64,000 bases of DNA from Roseburia sp. (GCA_003483745.1 DMYD01000042.1:15225-79224), one strand, 5' to 3'. Positions 8,947 to 17,525 are shown, counted from the first letter of the stretch. Notes: generated by a model not told the origin, from the sequence alone. Made by a program: numbers and translations.

Positions 8947-8961
8947 TGATAAAATTTATCA
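8947..8961 (+). promoter_or_regulatory. Fur/PerR-like 7-1-7 operator box
   Basis: TGATAAA-A-TTTATCA is a perfect 7-1-7 palindrome. It matches the Bacillus Fur box (TGATAAT-N-ATTATCA) at all but the innermost pair of each arm. It lies 15 bases before the -35 box of the promoter for the DUF6110/ATPase pair. A Fur-family regulator is therefore a reasonable guess, which would suit a metal transporter; binding is not shown. Confidence 0.5.
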
Positions 8962-8976
8962 ATAGGTAATTTGTGG

Positions 8977-9005
8977 TTGAAAAATGAAAAAAGCGGGTAT
9001 ATAAT
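8977..9005 (+). promoter_or_regulatory. Sigma-A promoter of the DUF6110/ATPase unit
   Basis: TTGAAA at 8977-8982 and TATAAT at 9000-9005 are spaced by 17 bases. The leader of about 100 bases ends in AGGAGG before the ATG at 9111. Confidence 0.75.
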
Positions 9006-9110
9006 CGTTAAAATGTCATAGAGAGGGCAGTTGATTTTGCAGAAAGTAATTGGATTCTGACCGAAAATGACAGCCAATGCAAATAATTTAATCCACAGGA
9101 GGTACAAAAG

Positions 9111-9434
9111 ATGTTAGATTGTTTAAAAGCAATTAACTGGAAAAAAACAGGTATTTTTGCAGCAGGAGTATTATTTGGAACCGCAGGTGTCAAAGTTCTC
9201 TCAAGTAAAGATGCAAAGAAAGTTTATACAAACTGTACAGCAGCAGTTCTGCGTGCAAAAGAATGCGTGATGAACACAGTTACAACTGTTCAGGAAAATG
9301 CCGGTGATATCTACGAGGAGGCTAAGAGCATCAATGAGGAGCGTGCCGCAGCAGCTGAGGCAGCAGCTTTCGCAGATGAAGCAGCAGAAGCAGAGGATGG
9401 CGCAGCAGAAACTGAGGCAGCGAAAGAAGAATAA
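9111..9434 (+). CDS. DUF6110-like small membrane-anchored protein
   Basis: This is a 107-residue protein of unknown function. A hydrophobic stretch (G-I-F-A-A-G-V-L-F-G-T-A-G-V) lies near residues 13-26, followed by a helical region. The C-terminal tail of about 30 residues is made almost only of Ala and Glu/Asp. I recognise it as the DUF6110 type often seen next to P-type ATPases in Clostridia, from memory only. It starts the transcript that continues into the ATPase, so it may be an accessory subunit or a metal-responsive anchor for it. AGGAGG at about 9099-9104 precedes the ATG. The acidic tail could bind cations weakly; this is inference. Confidence 0.7.
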   Translation: MLDCLKAINWKKTGIFAAGVLFGTAGVKVLSSKDAKKVYTNCTAAVLRAKECVMNTVTTVQENAGDIYEEAKSINEERAAAAEAAAFADEAAEAEDGAAETEAAKEE

Positions 9435-9468
9435 GATAAAAAGCCGTGGCTTTACTTATACCGCGACA

Positions 9469-9500
9469 GAAAGCACCGGAAAAGTTCTCTGGTGCTTTCC
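9469..9500 (+). terminator. Hairpin between the DUF6110 gene and the ATPase (possible partial terminator)
   Basis: GAAAGCACC pairs perfectly with GGTGCTTTC over nine bases. The following CTTTACTT is only moderately T-rich, so it may attenuate rather than end transcription into the ATPase gene. Confidence 0.45.
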
Positions 9501-9563
9501 TTTACTTATGGATCAGTAAAAAGTTTTGCGGTATCAGGAGAGCCTGGAAATGGAGTGAGAAAA

Positions 9564-11639
9564 ATGAAGTTTGTCATCAAACATGAGATCAAAGGGCGTA
9601 TGCGTATCCATGTGTCTCAGTACCGGATGAGTTATGAGCAGGCAGATACGCTCCTTTATTTTTTACATAGCAACAAATATGTGACGTTTGCAAAAGTCTA
9701 TGAACGTACCGGAGATGCAGTAATCTCTTACATTGGAGATCGTGCAGAGATGATCCGCACATTGCAGCAGTTTTCCTATGAAACAGTGGATGTTCCGGCA
9801 GGTGTGATTGAAAATTCCGGTCGTGAACTGAACGCGAAATATCAGGAAAAGCTGATTGAGAAAATTGTCTGCCGTTATGCGAGCAAGATATTTCTGCCAT
9901 ATCCGATCCGGGCATGTGTTACAACGTTTAAATCCGTGAAATATATCTGGAAAGGTTTGCAGTGTCTGTGTCACCGTAAGATTGAGGTGCCGGTACTGGA
10001 TGCAACAGCGATCGGGGTATCCATTTTCAGAAATGATATTGAGACAGCCGGTTCTGTCATGTTTTTGCTTGGCATTGGAGAGCTGTTAGAGGAGTGGACA
10101 CATAAGAAATCTGTGGACGATCTGGCACGTACGATGTCCTTAAATGTAGGCAAAGTATGGTTAAAGCGTGAAGATCAGGAGGTACTTGTTACAACTTCCG
10201 AAATCCGTCCGGGAGATGAAGTGGTTGTCCATATGGGAAATGTCATTCCATTTGACGGAGTGGTAAGTGATGGAGAAGCAATGGTCAATCAGGCATCTTT
10301 GACCGGAGAGTCCGTTCCGGTCAGAAGAGTCAGAGAAAACTCTGTTTACGCCGGAACGGTGGTAGAGGAAGGAGAACTCACTGTTCTTGTAAAAGAAGTC
10401 GGTGGTTCCAGCCGGTTCGAGAAGATTGTTACCATGATCGAGGAGTCCGAGAAATTAAAATCGGCACTGGAAGGAAAAGCAGAGCATTTAGCAGACAAAC
10501 TGGTACCATATTCATTGGGAGGTACGGCATTAACGTATCTTTTGACAAGAAATGTGAATAAGGCGATATCGGTACTGATGGTTGATTTCTCCTGCGCATT
10601 GAAACTTGCAATGCCTATATCGGTACTTTCCGCGATTCGTGAGGCAAGTCTTTATCATGTGACCGTCAAGGGTGGAAAATACTTAGAGGCTGTTGCAGAT
10701 GCGGACACGATTGTTTTTGACAAGACAGGAACACTCACAAAAGCGAAACCGACCGTTGTGGATGTGGTATCATTTAACGGTGCAGAACCGGATGAGTTAC
10801 TGCGTATTGCTGCATGCTTAGAGGAACATTTTCCACATTCCATGGCAAAGGCAGTTGTGGATGCTGCACAGCAGAAGCATCTGCTGCATGAGGAGATGCA
10901 CACCAAAGTGGAATATATTGTTGCACATGGTATCTCCACAACAATCGATGGAAAACGTGCGGTCATCGGAAGCAGTCACTTCGTATTTGAAGATGAGAAC
11001 TGTATCATTCCGGAAGGAAAACAGGAATTGTTTGATTCACTTCCAAAAGAATATTCGCACCTTTATCTTGCCATTGAAGGAAAGCTTGCCGGTGTGATCT
11101 GCATTGAAGATCCGCTTCGCGAGGAGGCAGAGGCAGTTGTCAATTCGTTAAAACGTGCCGGAATCACGAAAGTTGTTATGATGACAGGAGACAGTGAGCG
11201 TACGGCGGCAGCCATTGCAAAACGTGTCGGAGTAGATGAGTATTATTCTGAAGTATTGCCGGAGGATAAAGCCGGATTTATTGAGAAAGAAAAAGCAGCA
11301 GGAAGAAAAGTTATCATGATCGGTGATGGAATCAACGATTCCCCGGCACTTTCTGCAGCGAATGTTGGTATCGCAATCAGTGACGGCGCTGAGATTGCCA
11401 GAGAGATTGCGGATATCACGGTTGGTTCAGATGATCTTTACCAGATCGTAACATTAAAACTCTTGTCAGACAGTCTGATGAAACGGATCCGTGGCAATTA
11501 CCGTTTTATCGTTAGTTTCAATTTAGGGCTGATCTTATGTGGTGTTGCCGGAATTTTACAGCCGACCACATCAGCATTACTGCATAATACATCAACACTT
11601 TTGATCAGTTTAAAGAGTATGCAGAATCTGTTGGATTAG
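9564..11639 (+). CDS. P-type ATPase with an unusual F-S-C membrane motif
   Basis: This predicted metal-transporting P1B-like ATPase has 691 residues. The N-terminal ~75 residues resemble a degenerate HMA domain (K-G-R-M-R-I-H) without CxxC. TGES is at 247-250, DKTGT with Asp386 at 386-390, an HP locus variant (H-F-P-H-S-M-A-K) near residue 425, and GDGINDSP near residue 588, so the ATP-driven cycle looks intact. The transport motif is the odd part: where exporters have C-P-C-A-L or S-P-C-A-L, this one has F-S-C-A-L-K-L at residues 342-348, replacing the usual central Pro by Ser. The ATG at 9564 follows GGAGTGAG. Its metal is unknown; Mn, Fe or Zn would be candidates given the Fur-like box upstream. 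Confidence 0.9.
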   Translation: MKFVIKHEIKGRMRIHVSQYRMSYEQADTLLYFLHSNKYVTFAKVYERTGDAVISYIGDRAEMIRTLQQFSYETVDVPAGVIENSGRELNAKYQEKLIEKIVCRYASKIFLPYPIRACVTTFKSVKYIWKGLQCLCHRKIEVPVLDATAIGVSIFRNDIETAGSVMFLLGIGELLEEWTHKKSVDDLARTMSLNVGKVWLKREDQEVLVTTSEIRPGDEVVVHMGNVIPFDGVVSDGEAMVNQASLTGESVPVRRVRENSVYAGTVVEEGELTVLVKEVGGSSRFEKIVTMIEESEKLKSALEGKAEHLADKLVPYSLGGTALTYLLTRNVNKAISVLMVDFSCALKLAMPISVLSAIREASLYHVTVKGGKYLEAVADADTIVFDKTGTLTKAKPTVVDVVSFNGAEPDELLRIAACLEEHFPHSMAKAVVDAAQQKHLLHEEMHTKVEYIVAHGISTTIDGKRAVIGSSHFVFEDENCIIPEGKQELFDSLPKEYSHLYLAIEGKLAGVICIEDPLREEAEAVVNSLKRAGITKVVMMTGDSERTAAAIAKRVGVDEYYSEVLPEDKAGFIEKEKAAGRKVIMIGDGINDSPALSAANVGIAISDGAEIAREIADITVGSDDLYQIVTLKLLSDSLMKRIRGNYRFIVSFNLGLILCGVAGILQPTTSALLHNTSTLLISLKSMQNLLD

Positions 11640-11659
11640 AAAACAAAACAGACAGGAGA

Positions 11660-11702
11660 GCGCTCCGGTGTCACAGAAATGTGATGCCGGGGCGTTTTTT
11701 TG
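11660..11702 (+). terminator. Rho-independent terminator after the F-S-C ATPase gene
   Basis: CGCTCCGGTGTCAC at 11661-11674 pairs, with a few G-U or mismatched positions, with GTGATGCCGGGGCG at 11681-11694. A run of T follows. Confidence 0.85.
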
Positions 11703-11850
11703 ATTCATAGGAAGAATCGCAAGCAACTTTTTATCCTGAAAATAAATGAAAACAGGTTTACAAGGCGTGGGAAAAAGAATAAAATTAATCGGATAAAAAG
11801 AAAACAGGAAAGATGAATTTGATATTTCAGGATTAAAATGGAGGCTTATA

Positions 11851-12993
11851 ATGGAAAAGCAAAATGATCATAAAAAGTTTTCAAAGAAAATAGGGGCGTT
11901 GTCTGCTGGAATCATTGTGATCCTGGCAATCGTACTGTTTGCAGGGATAAAGAATGGTTTCTTTTTAAGAAAAGGCGATAAGATTTTATATGCAGCGTAT
12001 CATACGATCAAGGATCAGCCGGGAACTGCAGATGATGTAAAGGATGAAGATTATACTGTTTCGGTAGACGGACAATGGAAAGAACAGAAAATACAGGCAG
12101 AGTATGCATCCGCTTCCGATCAGAAACAGTTAAAGGGAACGATAGATTTAGATAAGCTGCCGGATCTGGAATTTGTAATGACACTGGATGAAAAAGAGCT
12201 GAAAACACAGCTTCCGTCACTGAGTCAGAAAGTATTTGTCTACGATTATAAGAACGGCGGAAAAAGTGGATATCTTGCGAAAAAGATAGGTTCGGAAAAG
12301 TTAGAACGTTTCGATACCATTCTGGAAGAACTATATGGTGGAAATGAACAGAAAACAGTCGGAAAAGATATATTAAAAGAGGCACGGAAAGAATTCAACA
12401 AACTGAAAATGAATAAAACGGAAAAAAAAGAATTTGAAATTGATGGTCAAAAAAGAAACTGTGCGGGGTATCAGTTTACGATCAGCAAGGATAATGCCCA
12501 AATTGTATTAGAGGCAGCGGAGAAGACCGTGAAGAAAAATTACGGGGATGGGACAAAAATATCTGCGGATCCGATAGGAAAAGTATTTATGGCATTTTAT
12601 GATAAAATATCTGCGGTCGGGGAGATGGAATGCAGTGTATATTTATATCATAACAAACTGGCGGCTGTTTCTGTAAGTTATGAGGATGATGAAAATGCAC
12701 AGAATATAAAGGTTCTGTTTCTAGGAGGTGATTTCCGGACACAGAATATGGAAATTTCATTTTTGGTGGATGAGAAAACAACGACGATTCAGACCAATAC
12801 TACCGGAAACCTTGCAGCGAAGGAAGGAACACTCACGTTTGAATCGGATGACACTGACAGTCTGAGTGGCAGAATCTCCGTAAAAAAAGGCTGCCAGATG
12901 TCTGAACTGACGGGAGAGGAATGTGATCTTATGAAATTAAATGGTTTTGAGTTGTTAGAACTGTTTGGAGAGTTTGCGGGTTTTGGGTTTTAA
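11851..12993 (+). CDS. Membrane-anchored extracytoplasmic protein of unknown function
   Basis: This 380-residue protein was not assigned to a family. A basic N-terminus and one strong hydrophobic segment (about residues 14-34) suggest an uncleaved signal anchor; no lipobox Cys follows. The rest is hydrophilic, rich in Lys, Asp and Glu, and looks beta-rich, as in other surface proteins of Lachnospiraceae (it may belong to the DUF6583-type group, unverified). GGAGG at 11840-11844 gives a good start. The gene has its own leader after the upstream terminator, and it ends two bases from the convergent hydrolase gene, with no room for a separate terminator. Confidence 0.7.
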   Translation: MEKQNDHKKFSKKIGALSAGIIVILAIVLFAGIKNGFFLRKGDKILYAAYHTIKDQPGTADDVKDEDYTVSVDGQWKEQKIQAEYASASDQKQLKGTIDLDKLPDLEFVMTLDEKELKTQLPSLSQKVFVYDYKNGGKSGYLAKKIGSEKLERFDTILEELYGGNEQKTVGKDILKEARKEFNKLKMNKTEKKEFEIDGQKRNCAGYQFTISKDNAQIVLEAAEKTVKKNYGDGTKISADPIGKVFMAFYDKISAVGEMECSVYLYHNKLAAVSVSYEDDENAQNIKVLFLGGDFRTQNMEISFLVDEKTTTIQTNTTGNLAAKEGTLTFESDDTDSLSGRISVKKGCQMSELTGEECDLMKLNGFELLELFGEFAGFGF

Positions 12994-12995
12994 AT

Positions 12996-13925
12996 CTATA
13001 TTCCGGATTCTATGAGAAAATTTAGGATCTCTCTTTCATAGGAATCGAAATCGGACATTGCATTGACTGCATGCTGGGAGTTTGGAATGATCAGCTTTTT
13101 CTTCCTGGATGCACATGCAGCATATAGTTCGTCACACATTTTAGTGGGAACAATAGAATCCCTTTCACCGTGAATAAAAAGAATTGGAATCTGCGCTTGT
13201 TTTACGGCAGATAGTGCAGTTAATTCACTGAGATTGAAATGTCCGAAAACAAGTGCACCAAAATAAAGCAGGGCATAACAGATGGAAACCGGCAGATGGA
13301 AAGAGCGGATGGTTTCTTTGATGATTTCTGCAGGGGCAGTATATCCGCAGTCGCAGATCAATGCTATCGTGGAAGATGGCAGAGAGAGAGCGGAAGCCAT
13401 CATGACAGAAGCGGAACCCATAGACACGCCGGATAAGATCAGTTTTTTCCCTGGAAAGCGTTTTGCGGCGTAATCAGTCCAGCTTTTGACATCTCTACAT
13501 TCCCGGATGCCAAAAGTAATGATCTGTCCGGCGCTTTTTCCATGGCTGCGTTCGTCGACAACAAGAAGATTGATATGATTTTTTTTACATAGGCGAAAAG
13601 AACCCAGACCGTCCCAGAGAAAAGTCCCGTGATATCCGTGAAAAAAGAGCATGAGCGGTGCATCCGGGCAAAAAAGATAAAGACGGCCACAGAGAGAAAT
13701 CCCATCCTGTGATGAAATAGAAACTTCTTCATATGGAGTTTGTTCCATTTCCAGGAGAAGAGGGAGCATAGCGTTTTTATAAGGAGCATAGAGCATGTCG
13801 TCCGGTATCTGGTGCGGGTCGACATGTTTTTTTGGCGGGTAATAAAAGACACCGCGGTATAGCAGATAGGAAGTGAAAAATAAAAGAAATATCAGAATAA
13901 AACACGCTGTTAAAATGTAGATCAT
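12996..13925 (-). CDS. Membrane-anchored alpha/beta hydrolase
   Basis: This is a predicted serine hydrolase of 309 residues behind one N-terminal membrane helix (about 3-24). The oxyanion-region motif H-G-Y-H-G is near residue 94. The D-E-R-S-H-G-K-S strand-turn is near residue 125, and the nucleophile elbow G-V-S-M-G-S is near residue 167. An acid residue sits in H-G-E-R-D-S-I-V-P near residue 256, and the catalytic His is in S-Q-H-A near residue 288. This layout matches BEM46/YqkD-like hydrolases. Its ATG overlaps the stop of the upstream gene (ATGA), and GGAGGG within that gene serves as ribosome site, so the two are translationally coupled. The substrate is unknown. Confidence 0.88.
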   Translation of the reverse strand: MIYILTACFILIFLLFFTSYLLYRGVFYYPPKKHVDPHQIPDDMLYAPYKNAMLPLLLEMEQTPYEEVSISSQDGISLCGRLYLFCPDAPLMLFFHGYHGTFLWDGLGSFRLCKKNHINLLVVDERSHGKSAGQIITFGIRECRDVKSWTDYAAKRFPGKKLILSGVSMGSASVMMASALSLPSSTIALICDCGYTAPAEIIKETIRSFHLPVSICYALLYFGALVFGHFNLSELTALSAVKQAQIPILFIHGERDSIVPTKMCDELYAACASRKKKLIIPNSQHAVNAMSDFDSYEREILNFLIESGI

Positions 13926-14842
13926 GATCTACCCTCCTTACTCTTTGCCTTGTCTAAGTACATGGCGGCATCTGCTTTTTGTACAAGTGAACGGATATCG
14001 GATCCACATCCTTCCGCAGACCCGACTGCATGTCCAAAGCTATCATTGATTTTTTTTAAGTTATTCAAATCCCAGAAAGCGACGGCAATACGGTCTATGG
14101 ACGGATAATAATTGATAGCCATATCTTCGTATTTATTCTTATTATAAAGTTTTGTGCGTGCATCCATATCTTTACGATAGGTAAGTTCTGCAATCCTGAG
14201 GGCATCGTTGTGACTGCTGATGATGGTATATTGAAGCATGATTGTAAAAATCAAAAGAATCAGTGTGCGCGGTAAAACTTCAAAGACAGCAATGATAAAT
14301 ACAGGGTTTTCATTAAAAGGTATCTGCAGATAAGGACCGGTCATGGTCTGCAGATACCAGTTTCTTGTATGTGTGCTTTTTAAGAGAAGATTCAGATCAC
14401 ACAGCCCGTAATAAAATCCCACATAGGAACTGATAAACATGGTAATTGTATTAAAAATAAAAGAAAACCAGAGAGCCTGACGCTTCCGGTACTGGATTGC
14501 AAATAACAGTGGCATGACGAAAATTAAAACCGCATGGTAGGTAAGTAATGCAGTAATGATCGAGCAGATGATACTGATCAATGCCAAAAATAAATATTTG
14601 ATCCAGGGATGTGAGAGATCAGACTTTTTGTAGATAATAGCAGGAGGAATGAGTAAAAGTATTGTAAATCCAAGAGAGAGGCTGATTAAAAATTTACTGA
14701 TCAGAAAGAAATTGATCATGGTTAAGAACCAGACCAGCAGCAGCGTCAGGAAAAACCAGCAGAATCCCATCATAGTCCGCTTGTTTGATTTTATTTCCTG
14801 GTTGTGTAATTCAGTGTCGTAAAGGTTTGAAAATGTATTCAT
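13922..14842 (-). CDS. Degenerate GGDEF protein lacking its catalytic core
   Basis: This 306-residue protein has about seven membrane helices (roughly 25-205) followed by a shortened GGDEF domain. The start of the domain is clear: D-A-R-T-K-L-Y-N-K-N-K-Y near residue 229, then D-L-N-N-L-K-K-I-N-D and F-G-H-A-V-G. The sequence then jumps directly to the domain end (S-D-I-R-S-L-V-Q-K-A-D-A-A-M-Y-L-D-K). Roughly 70-80 residues that should hold the GG(D/E)EF signature and the inhibitory site are absent, in frame. It therefore cannot be a diguanylate cyclase in the usual way. The reading frame is otherwise intact and it is co-transcribed with the hydrolase. It may be a recent in-frame deletion or a retained membrane sensor. 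Confidence 0.82.
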   Translation of the reverse strand: MNTFSNLYDTELHNQEIKSNKRTMMGFCWFFLTLLLVWFLTMINFFLISKFLISLSLGFTILLLIPPAIIYKKSDLSHPWIKYLFLALISIICSIITALLTYHAVLIFVMPLLFAIQYRKRQALWFSFIFNTITMFISSYVGFYYGLCDLNLLLKSTHTRNWYLQTMTGPYLQIPFNENPVFIIAVFEVLPRTLILLIFTIMLQYTIISSHNDALRIAELTYRKDMDARTKLYNKNKYEDMAINYYPSIDRIAVAFWDLNNLKKINDSFGHAVGSAEGCGSDIRSLVQKADAAMYLDKAKSKEGRS

Positions 14843-14900
14843 ACGAGTTCCCTTTTAATCGTTTGTAAAAATTATCATTGTCGGGCAGACAATCAATTTT

Positions 14901-14929
14901 ATTATAACATGGAAGGGGGATTTTCTCAA
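14901..14929 (-). promoter_or_regulatory. Sigma-A promoter for the GGDEF/hydrolase pair
   Basis: On the minus strand TTGAGA (complement of 14924-14929) and TATAAT (complement of 14901-14906) are spaced by 17 bases. Confidence 0.7.
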
Positions 14930-14978
14930 TAAGAGCTAAAAAACTTGCTGTGTTTCTCAATAAAAACAAGCGAAGTAC

Positions 14979-15006
14979 TTGAATTTCCATACAGATAATA
15001 TATAAT
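14979..15006 (+). promoter_or_regulatory. Sigma-A promoter for the hydrogenase
   Basis: TTGAAT at 14979-14984 and TATAAT at 15001-15006 are spaced by 16 bases. The start codon of the hydrogenase follows about 46 bases after the expected transcript start. Confidence 0.7.
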
Positions 15007-15058
15007 GTCTAAGATGGTTAAAAAGTTAACAAAGATAAGATGAGCGAGGTAAAACACG

Positions 15059-16507
15059 ATGTATGCAGATGAAAATGTGATTAAAATCAAACACGATGTA
15101 CTCTACACAGTCGCAAAGCTTGCATTTGAAGGCAGGCTTGAGGAAGAAAGAGACCACATCGCAACAGAACTCATTCCAGGTCCGACACCGCAGTTTCGCT
15201 GTTGTATTTATAAAGAGAGGGAGATCATCCGTCAGAGAGTCCGTTTAGCAGAGGGCAAGGCACCGGGTGCAGAGGATGATGGAAATGTGATCCAGGTTAT
15301 CAGTTCCGCATGTGAGGATTGCCCGATTTCCAGTTATACAGTAACAGAAAACTGTCAGAATTGTCTTGGAAAAGCATGTGTCAATGCATGTAAATTTGGC
15401 GCAATTGAGCCGGGAAGAGACCGCTCCCATATTGATCCTTCCAAATGTAAAGAGTGTGGAAGATGTGCACAGGCATGTCCTTACAATGCAATCGCACATT
15501 TAAAGAGACCATGTAAATTCAGCTGTCCGGTTAATGCGATTACATACAATGAGTATGGCATTTCCGTGATCGACAAAGAAAAATGTATCCGTTGCGGTAA
15601 ATGTATCCACAGCTGTCCGTTTGGAGCAATCGCATCCAAAACATTTATTGTACCGGTTATCGAGGCTTTAAAAGCAGGTAAGCATGTATATGCAATGGCA
15701 GCTCCGGCAACAGAAGGTCAGTTTGGTGTTGATATCACTATGGCAAGCTGGAAGAAAGCCATGAAAGAGATGGGATTTACAGATTTCTATGATGTAGGTC
15801 TTGGCGGAGATATGACGGCAGCTTATGAGGCAGAAGAGTGGGCAGAGGCTTATAAAGAGGGAAATAAGAAAGTTACTTCCTGTTGTCCTGCTTTCGTAAA
15901 CATGGTACGTTTACATTATCCGGAATTAGCAGAATGTGTATCTACGACCGTTTCTCCAATGTGTGCGATCTCACGTCTGATCAAAGCAAAAGATCCGGAA
16001 GCAATCACTGTATTTATCGGACCTTGTGTTGCCAAGAAGTCTGAAGTGGCAGATCAGAAGATCGAGGGAAATGCAGATTATGTATTAACATACAGCGAGA
16101 TCCGTGCGATGATGAAAGCAAAAGGTGTTGAATTACAGCCATGTGCAAATGATGACCAGACAGCATCTACATTTGGTAAACGTTTCGCAAACTCAGGCGG
16201 TGTAACAGCAGCCGTGCTTGAAAGTTTAAAAGAATCCAACGATGAAATTGCAGCGACTGTATGCAAAGCAAACGGAGCAGCAGAATGTAAGAAAGCATTA
16301 CTTCTGTTAAAAGCAGCAAGACTGCCGGAAGACTTCATCGAAGGTATGGCATGTGAGGGCGGTTGTGTCGGCGGTCCAAGTGCGTTTAATGATCAGGTAT
16401 CTTCCAAGAAGAACCGTGATACATTGATCGGACAGGCAGATGACCGTACAATCCATGACAACTTAAAGAATTACGATATGGAAAGCTTTTCCATGCACCG
16501 CGAGTAA
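15059..16507 (+). CDS. [FeFe] hydrogenase, group B1/B3 type
   Basis: This is a cytoplasmic iron-sulfur protein of 482 residues. The N-terminal half carries ferredoxin-like clusters: a C-x2-C-x4-C-x3-C site near 98-109 and two more cysteine-rich sites (C-K-E-C-G-R-C near 130 and C-I-R-C-G-K-C near 178). The C-terminal half is the H-cluster domain, with motif L1 as T-S-C-C-P-A-F near 272, L2 as G-P-C-V-A-K-K near 320 and L3 as M-A-C-E-G-G-C-V-G-G near 429. The group A motifs are TSCCPxW, MPCxxK and MACPGGC; the variants here are those of group B enzymes, whose role in fermenters is not settled. Hydrogen production from reduced ferredoxin is likely but unproven. It is a single-gene transcript. 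Confidence 0.92.
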   Translation: MYADENVIKIKHDVLYTVAKLAFEGRLEEERDHIATELIPGPTPQFRCCIYKEREIIRQRVRLAEGKAPGAEDDGNVIQVISSACEDCPISSYTVTENCQNCLGKACVNACKFGAIEPGRDRSHIDPSKCKECGRCAQACPYNAIAHLKRPCKFSCPVNAITYNEYGISVIDKEKCIRCGKCIHSCPFGAIASKTFIVPVIEALKAGKHVYAMAAPATEGQFGVDITMASWKKAMKEMGFTDFYDVGLGGDMTAAYEAEEWAEAYKEGNKKVTSCCPAFVNMVRLHYPELAECVSTTVSPMCAISRLIKAKDPEAITVFIGPCVAKKSEVADQKIEGNADYVLTYSEIRAMMKAKGVELQPCANDDQTASTFGKRFANSGGVTAAVLESLKESNDEIAATVCKANGAAECKKALLLLKAARLPEDFIEGMACEGGCVGGPSAFNDQVSSKKNRDTLIGQADDRTIHDNLKNYDMESFSMHRE

Positions 16508-16550
16508 CACGAGAGGGGCATTGCATTGCGAATAAAATGAAAGATTTTTC

Positions 16551-16584
16551 AGGGACAGGATATTAAATCCTGTCCCTGTTTTTT
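16551..16584 (+). terminator. Rho-independent terminator after the hydrogenase
   Basis: AGGGACAGGAT at 16551-16561 pairs with ATCCTGTCCCT at about 16567-16577, followed by GTTTTTT. The stem is almost the same as that of the terminator at 33686. Confidence 0.9.
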
Positions 16585-16586
16585 GT

Positions 16587-16626
16587 TCATGATAATAGAA
16601 TGTTCGCGGAGCGTGTATTCTATTAT
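16587..16626. repeat. Dispersed intergenic hairpin, copy 1
   Basis: ATAATAGAAT at 16592-16601 pairs perfectly with ATTCTATTAT at 16617-16626. An inner CGC-GGA-GCG stem-loop lies between. The 29 bases 16587-16615 are the exact reverse complement of 20962-20990, and the outer stem also recurs near 48373. Confidence 0.75.
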
Positions 16627-16721
16627 TGACACGGCATATTTTGAAAGGTAAACTGAATTTATTGCAAATGTAAAATATGGGATTTGGCAAAATTGCAATA
16701 ATAAGAGAGAGGAAATTTACA

Positions 16722-17504
16722 ATGAAAAAAGCAGTATTTTTTGATATAGACGGTACTTTGTGGGATTTTAAAATGAATATTCCGGAAAGTACAAAAGAAG
16801 CATTAAAAGAGCTCAGAAAAAATGGTCATTATGCATTTCTATGCAGTGGAAGAAGCCGGTCAAATATTAAAAGTCCCAAATTACTTGCACTTGGATTTGA
16901 CGGGATCGTGGCAGCGTGCGGCACGCATATCGAGTTTGAGGGGGAAAAGCTGTTTGAACTGCTGCTGACGAAAGAACAGATCGGGCATATCCTCACAGTG
17001 CTGCGGAAACATCAGATCCCGATGGTCTTAGAGGGGCCGCACTATATTTATGTGGATGAAAAAGATTTTGTCGACGATCCATATGTCATTTATCTGAGAA
17101 ATGAGCTTGGGGAAAACTTAAAAAGTATTACCGGAACTGCACAATATGAGGTAAATAAGCTGAGTGCGGAACTTAGAAATGCTGATGCAGAACTTGTCAG
17201 GAAGGAATTGGGAACAGAGTTTGATATGATCGTCCATGAGCCGGATGGAATTTTAGAAATCGGACAGGCAGGACATTCAAAGGCAAGCGGCATTGAACGT
17301 CTTTGCACGGCACTTGGAATTGCAAAAGAAGATACCTATGCATTCGGGGACAGTGCCAATGATGTGGAGATGCTTGCATTTGTGGCACATGGGATTGCCA
17401 TGGGAAATGGTACGGATGTGGCAAAGAATGCGGCAGAATTTGTTACCACAGACATCCATGCGGATGGGATTTGGAACGGACTGAAACATTATGAGCTGAT
17501 TTAA
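16722..17504 (+). CDS. HAD-family hydrolase, Cof type (IIB)
   Basis: This is a predicted cytoplasmic phosphatase of the haloacid dehalogenase superfamily, 260 residues. Motif I is F-F-D-I-D-G-T-L near residues 6-13 with the nucleophile Asp. Motif II is around L-C-S-G-R-S near residue 43. Motif III/IV (A-F-G-D-S-A-N-D-V-E-M) lies near residue 206. A cap domain of the Cof/YidA type lies between. The likely substrates are sugar phosphates or flavin/pyridoxal phosphates, but they cannot be told from sequence. The ATG at 16722 follows AGAGAGGAAA; an in-frame ATG at 16677 has no ribosome site. The next gene begins 21 bases later, so the two are probably co-transcribed. Confidence 0.9.
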   Translation: MKKAVFFDIDGTLWDFKMNIPESTKEALKELRKNGHYAFLCSGRSRSNIKSPKLLALGFDGIVAACGTHIEFEGEKLFELLLTKEQIGHILTVLRKHQIPMVLEGPHYIYVDEKDFVDDPYVIYLRNELGENLKSITGTAQYEVNKLSAELRNADAELVRKELGTEFDMIVHEPDGILEIGQAGHSKASGIERLCTALGIAKEDTYAFGDSANDVEMLAFVAHGIAMGNGTDVAKNAAEFVTTDIHADGIWNGLKHYELI

Positions 17505-17525
17505 GGCAAAAGACAGGGGAAAATT

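Noticed and set aside
12996..14842. Horizontally acquired island for the hydrolase/GGDEF pair
   Set aside because: Base composition and codon use look like the neighbours, and there are no mobility genes or flanking repeats.
16592..16626. Insertion sequence end or attachment site at the dispersed hairpin
   Set aside because: There is no transposase or integrase nearby, no target-site duplication and no tRNA gene; a small REP-like element fits better.
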